From Desulfovibrio sp. (GTDB taxonomy: Bacteria; Desulfobacterota; Desulfovibrionia; Desulfovibrionales; Desulfovibrionaceae), in the NCBI GenBank assembly GCA_031255035.1, contig JAIRTI010000235.1:1-8612 (forward strand): a stretch of DNA of 8,612 nucleotides, read 5' to 3'. This document shows, one piece after another, positions 5,555 through 8,612 of the stretch (the first letter of the stretch is position 1; every line of letters starts with the position of its first letter). The translations under genes were made by a program, and so were the position numbers. A model generated the notes under the pieces. That model made no database searches, was not told where the DNA came from, and saw nothing but the letters and a program-made list of their open reading frames with translations.

Positions 5555-6753
5555 CTCATCACCTGTTCAAAGCGGCAGACAGGGAGGTTCATGAGACGAG
5601 CGGCGTCCTGAAGTCCGATACGCCCTTCACGCGCTGCGACAATGAAGGTTTGTATGGTTTTCCCGCCAAGCCTATATTTTGCCATTTGAGCAGGGCCTGG
5701 CGCTCCTTCTTGTTGCGACTGGTTTTCCTTATACTTTGCCCATCTGGCTTTATAAAAGGCGAGTATACTTCCGTACTCTTGGTCGTCGATAATATTCATA
5801 TCCAGCAAACGTCTACCGATAACAGCTCCACTTACTTTAAAATATTTTGCAGCAGCATCGACAGAATGACTAAGCACTCCTTCTGGCGTTTTCCATTTGG
5901 CTCGTAATTCAACCTCAGGCACCAAAAATTCAGCAGCAACGCTGTTGCAGAGTTTTTCGTGGCTGCCATCACCGCCGTTGTTTCCCAGAGCATTGAAGTT
6001 GGACACCCCGCTGGAGCCCAGCCAAAGGTGCGCCAGCTCATGCATCAGGGTAAACACCATCGCCGCCTTGGCATCATTGGGATTAACAACAACTAAAGGC
6101 ACTAAGTCATCCGCCAGCGCTATACCGCGAAATTCCTCCGCCGGGATATTGGAATGGTGGTTGCCGACATTGCCTTCCAAAAGAACGTATATTCCCATGT
6201 TATGGGCTAAATCACGCAGATAGCCGAACATAGCATCTTCATTGCGTATACGCCGTTGTTCTTCAACGCTGACCCTGAGGGCAGCTCGAAGTGTGCCGAC
6301 AAATTGTTGAACAGGTGTATTCTCGGAAAGAGAGCCGATAAAGGGCAGTTTTGGATTTCCGGCGTCTTCAGCCAAAGCACGCAGTTCTTGATGTAGAAGG
6401 ATGATTCTACGCCGTAAGGCAGAGAATTCAGGGCTATCGGTGGGGAATAGTCTATTCCCCACTGTACGAAAATCCGCCATAGCAACAACTTTTTGCGGCG
6501 GTTTCGCCAAAAAAAACGTAAGTAGCGGACGGCGGTATGCGGAAGCAATCTTTTTCAGTTGGCTAAGCGAGGGGGTATCTTTGCCATCTTCCCAAGCCGC
6601 CAACCTATCTTCCGCCGTCAATGCGGGTTCATCTTTCTTTTTGCGAGGTGGTTTGACCTTGGCACGCGTGGCGGCCTCATGGAGACTTAGTCCGGCCTCC
6701 AAACGAGCCCACTGTAATACCGTGGGATTTATAGGAATAGATCGCTGCTGCAT
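5551..6753 (-). CDS. XRE-family HTH / ImmA-IrrE zinc peptidase, putative antitoxin-regulator
   Basis: A 400-residue two-domain protein of the COG2856 type. An N-terminal helix-turn-helix (about residues 8-75, VLQWARLEAGLSLHEAA) is followed by a linker and an ImmA/IrrE metallopeptidase domain with zinc motif HELAH (238-242) and a likely third ligand Glu266 in HEKLCNSVAAEFLVP. A C-terminal helical segment (about 365-400, GRIGLQDAARLMNLP) looks like a second small helix-turn-helix. Such proteins act as repressors that can cleave regulators or themselves. Paired with a DUF4411 gene they are predicted antitoxins. I chose the ATG at 6753 because the family begins just before the PINPTVLQWAR stretch. 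A GTG at 6798 in the same frame has a better Shine-Dalgarno (GAGGGG, 6 nt away) and would add 15 residues. It is the first gene of the pair and overlaps the next by ATGA. G/C content is low for the window (24 of 60 bases at 5821-5880). Confidence 0.9.
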   Translation of the reverse strand: MQQRSIPINPTVLQWARLEAGLSLHEAATRAKVKPPRKKKDEPALTAEDRLAAWEDGKDTPSLSQLKKIASAYRRPLLTFFLAKPPQKVVAMADFRTVGNRLFPTDSPEFSALRRRIILLHQELRALAEDAGNPKLPFIGSLSENTPVQQFVGTLRAALRVSVEEQRRIRNEDAMFGYLRDLAHNMGIYVLLEGNVGNHHSNIPAEEFRGIALADDLVPLVVVNPNDAKAAMVFTLMHELAHLWLGSSGVSNFNALGNNGGDGSHEKLCNSVAAEFLVPEVELRAKWKTPEGVLSHSVDAAAKYFKVSGAVIGRRLLDMNIIDDQEYGSILAFYKARWAKYKENQSQQEGAPGPAQMAKYRLGGKTIQTFIVAAREGRIGLQDAARLMNLPVCRFEQVMR

Positions 6754-6798
6754 GGTATTTTGGGGGATGAGTGAGAGGCAATTTTCAGATATCCGCAC

Positions 6799-6988
6799 AG
6801 GCGACCCCTCGACAAGAGGATAGCCTGAGATGGACTTTGATGCAATATGAGAAAGGCTATGAGGAAGGCTATGCCAAAGGAGATGCCTCCGCCGGCCAGC
6901 ACAATGCGCCGGTTAAGAAAGTGAAGGCTAAGGGTCCCGGCTTCTCGCGAAACCGGGACCCTGTTCATTCAGCAATCAGTTATCCGTT
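6799..6988. other. Gap between the TA pair and dsrP, with a possible gene fragment
   Basis: Holds the probable dsr terminator (6932-6961) and the presumed promoter region of the TA pair. On the + strand an open frame from an ATG at 6840 reads MQYEKGYEEGYAKGDASAG, which looks like the charged Gly-Tyr repeats found at the C-termini of various bacterial proteins. It is encoded partly by a 12-bp tandem repeat (6849-6860 and 6861-6872, one mismatch). It has no ribosome site, runs through the terminator and continues antisense into dsrP, so it is at best a gene fragment. An opposite-strand hydrophobic frame (to 6968) is its mirror image and not credible. Confidence 0.35.
6932..6961 (-). terminator. 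Probable terminator of the dsr operon
   Basis: GGGTCCCGG and CCGGGACCC form a perfect 9-bp stem around a 12-nt loop that can pair further (TTC with GAA). The hairpin starts 27 nt downstream of the dsrP stop on the - strand, followed by a pyrimidine-rich but not pure T tract (TTAGCCTTCACTTTCTT). The position fits the end of the operon and would insulate the accessory genes beyond. Confidence 0.7.
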
Positions 6989-8164
6989 TCAGGCGGGCAG
7001 GTCGAAAGTGCCGGCCTCTTTTTTGACGTCCAGGGCGATCTTCCAGAGCAGGGACACGAACAGCGCGCCGATGCCGTAAACGCCTATGCCGATGAGGATT
7101 TCGGGCACGCTCGGGGCGTAGGGGGTGATTTCATCAAAGGTGTTGGGGGTGAAGCCGCCCCACAACATGCCCAGGCTCTTGTCGATCCAGGTGGCGATGA
7201 CCAGAATCACCAGGGTGAAGGGCAGAAGCTTTTCGTTATCGCGGGTGGAGGGCATGGCCATGAACAAAAAGCTGATGATGGCCATGACCGCGGCCGCCCA
7301 CATCCAGCTGTTGATCCAGAGCGCATGGCCGTCATGGCCGGCGAACAGCGCCGTCATGGGGTGCATGTGGCCGGGGATGCCGCTGTAGAAGGCGGTGAAT
7401 ATCTCAAGGCAGTAGAAAAAGATGTTGATGCCCATGGCGTAGGCGATGATTTTGGTCAGCGTTCTGATGGCGTCGCGGCCGGGGTCGAAACCGCTGACCC
7501 GCTTGAGCGCCATGACAAGCAGCAAAAGCAGCGCCGGACCGGAGCAAAAGGCGGAGGCCAGGAAGCGCGCCGCCATGATGGCCGTCAGCCAGTAGTGGCG
7601 GCCGGGAATGCCGGCGTACAGGAAGGCCGTGACCGTGTGGATGGAAAAGGCCCAGAACACCGAGAGATAGATGACGGGTTTGATCCATTTGGGGGGTTCG
7701 ACGTCGTGGCGTTCGGCCTCAAGCGTCACCCAGCCGATCACAAGGTTCAGGATGAGGTAGCCGGTCAGCACCATCATGTCCCAGAACATGACAGAGTTGG
7801 GCGTGGGGTGGAGCATGACGTTGAGCACCCGTTGCGGCTGGCCGAGGTCGACCACGATAAAAAGCATACAGACGATGACCGAGCCTATGGCCATGAACTC
7901 GCCAAGGATGATCATCTTCTTGAATTTCTTGTAGTGGTGGAAATAGGCCGGCAGCACCAGCATGACGGCCGAGGCGGCCACGCCGACCATGTAGGTGAAT
8001 TGGGCGATGTAAAAACCCCAGGACACGTCGCGGGAGAGATCGGTGATGCGCAGGCCGACAAACAACTGGTACAGATACACCGCCGCGCCAACCGTGATCA
8101 GGCCGCCGAGCGCGGCGAGCCAGAGGTAGAATGAGGGTCTTCCCTTGAGTACTTTTTCAATCAT
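6989..8164 (-). CDS. dsrP: DsrP, NrfD/PsrC-type membrane subunit of the DsrMKJOP complex
   Basis: Integral membrane, quinone-interacting subunit of the DsrMKJOP complex. That complex exchanges electrons between menaquinone, the periplasm and the cytoplasmic DsrC trisulfide/thiol cycle of sulfite reduction. The 391 residues show about ten hydrophobic helices, roughly at 12-36, 51-75, 84-106, 128-148, 165-185, 192-222, 236-260, 281-302, 313-332 and 353-377. This is the NrfD/PsrC/DmsC-like fold without cofactor-binding cysteines. The N-terminus MIEKVLKGRPSFYLWL and the segment LSRDVSWGFYIAQFTYMVGVA (43-63) are recognisably DsrP. It starts 10 nt after the dsrO stop, and its AGGAGG ribosome site (8171-8176, 6 nt spacing) overlaps that TAG, so the two are translated together. 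No downstream dsr gene follows, so dsrP is the last gene of the operon here. Confidence 0.93.
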   Translation of the reverse strand: MIEKVLKGRPSFYLWLAALGGLITVGAAVYLYQLFVGLRITDLSRDVSWGFYIAQFTYMVGVAASAVMLVLPAYFHHYKKFKKMIILGEFMAIGSVIVCMLFIVVDLGQPQRVLNVMLHPTPNSVMFWDMMVLTGYLILNLVIGWVTLEAERHDVEPPKWIKPVIYLSVFWAFSIHTVTAFLYAGIPGRHYWLTAIMAARFLASAFCSGPALLLLLVMALKRVSGFDPGRDAIRTLTKIIAYAMGINIFFYCLEIFTAFYSGIPGHMHPMTALFAGHDGHALWINSWMWAAAVMAIISFLFMAMPSTRDNEKLLPFTLVILVIATWIDKSLGMLWGGFTPNTFDEITPYAPSVPEILIGIGVYGIGALFVSLLWKIALDVKKEAGTFDLPA

Positions 8165-8174
8165 GGCGGCCCTC

Positions 8175-8612
8175 CTACATTATGTAGTACACGCTGGGCT
8201 CGGTGCCCAGAGTGGGTTTGCGACGGATGGTGAAGTTTTCCGCCAGGACTTTGCGCACGTCCGATTCAGGGTCGGTGAGATCGCCGAAGGTAATGGCCCC
8301 GTCCGAGGCCTCGACACAGAGCGGCAGCTCGCCTGCGGCCAGACGCTCGGAGCAGAAGGTGCATTTCTCGACAACCCCGCGCATCCTGGTGGGAAACCGC
8401 GGATTGGTCTCGGCGATATACGGACGCGGGTCTTCAAAGTTGAAGCTGCGCGCCCCGAACGGACAGCCGGCCATGCAGAAACGGCAGCCGATGCAGCGAT
8501 GGTAATCCATGACCACGATGCCTTCGGAGTTGCGAAAGGTGGCCTGGGTGGGACAGACCCTGACGCAGGCGGGATTTTCGCAGTGGTTGCACAACATGAG
8601 GTACTTGCGCTC
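8175..8612 (-). CDS. dsrO: DsrO, periplasmic iron-sulfur subunit (C-terminal part, cut by window edge)
   Basis: C-terminal 145 residues of a ferredoxin-like subunit of DsrMKJOP. It is related to DmsB/HmcB and hands electrons between the cytochrome DsrJ and the membrane subunit DsrP. The frame enters from beyond 8612; the internal ATG at 8597 is not the start, because the preceding codons (ERKYL) continue the family sequence. The N-terminus, with the first Cys motif and the expected Tat signal, lies outside. Visible cluster motifs are [15 protein letters not shown] (CxxCx4CxxxCP), [12 protein letters not shown] (CxxCxxCxxxCP) and [20 protein letters not shown]. In the last, the fourth Cys typical of DmsB-type proteins is replaced, leaving three. 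The C-terminal tail after it ([10 protein letters not shown] to VYYIM) is of the DsrO kind. It is tightly linked to dsrP downstream. Confidence 0.92.
   Translation of the reverse strand, partial: ERKYLMLCNHCENPACVRVCPTQATFRNSEGIVVMDYHRCIGCRFCMAGCPFGARSFNFEDPRPYIAETNPRFPTRMRGVVEKCTFCSERLAAGELPLCVEASDGAITFGDLTDPESDVRKVLAENFTIRRKPTLGTEPSVYYIM

Noticed and set aside
6729..6968. A 79-codon hydrophobic frame on the - strand that could be a small membrane toxin
   Set aside because: It begins inside the dsr terminator hairpin, has no ribosome site, and its hydrophobic stretch is the complement of the EKGYEEGYAKG-encoding repeat on the other strand.
7325..8134. A 269-codon open frame on the + strand opposite dsrP
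   Set aside because: Mirror image of a membrane protein gene, His/Asp/Gly-rich, no motif; dsrP is unambiguous.

Overview
The window reads as a chromosomal segment of a sulfate-reducing bacterium of the Desulfovibrio type. The main evidence is the 3' end of a dsr electron-transfer operon (DsrO and DsrP of the DsrMKJOP complex). Supporting evidence is a selenocysteine elongation factor (SelB), high GC in most genes, and G/C-rich dispersed hairpin repeats of a kind I associate with Desulfovibrio intergenic regions. The genus is an inference; species cannot be told.

Layout, left to right. Bases 1-333 are non-coding as far as I can see. They hold a double-hairpin repeat, an 18-nt element that recurs upstream of gpsA, and a clear ribosome binding site. 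Next, on the + strand, comes a two-gene unit: a 163-residue Ras-like small GTPase (334-825) and, 9 bases later, a diguanylate cyclase with an unrecognised N-terminal domain, a GGEEF active site and an intact RxxD inhibitory site (835-1782). A second copy of the hairpin repeat separates this unit from the convergent gpsA-selB pair on the - strand. Those two genes overlap by one base (TAATG). They encode glycerol-3-phosphate dehydrogenase, for phospholipid backbone synthesis, and SelB, for selenocysteine insertion.

Between the gpsA upstream region and the dsr operon lies a lower-GC accessory insert of about 1.8 kb. It carries a predicted toxin-antitoxin pair on the - strand: an XRE-HTH/ImmA-IrrE zinc-peptidase protein followed, with an ATGA overlap, by a DUF4411 PIN-like putative RNase. 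At its left edge is a remnant of an IS630-family transposase (about 30 codons around YSPDLNPIEN), which marks the junction as a site of past mobile-element activity. At its right edge is the probable terminator of the dsr operon.

The right end (6989-8612, - strand) holds dsrP, a ten-helix NrfD/PsrC-type quinone-interacting membrane subunit, preceded by the C-terminal part of dsrO, a ferredoxin-like subunit cut by the window edge. These are core energy-metabolism genes that link the menaquinone pool to the DsrC/dissimilatory sulfite reductase pathway.

No tRNA, rRNA, CRISPR array or replication origin was recognised. The parts most worth a second look are the GTPase/diguanylate cyclase pair, the predicted TA insert with its IS630 scar, and the 18-nt element shared by two divergent upstream regions.
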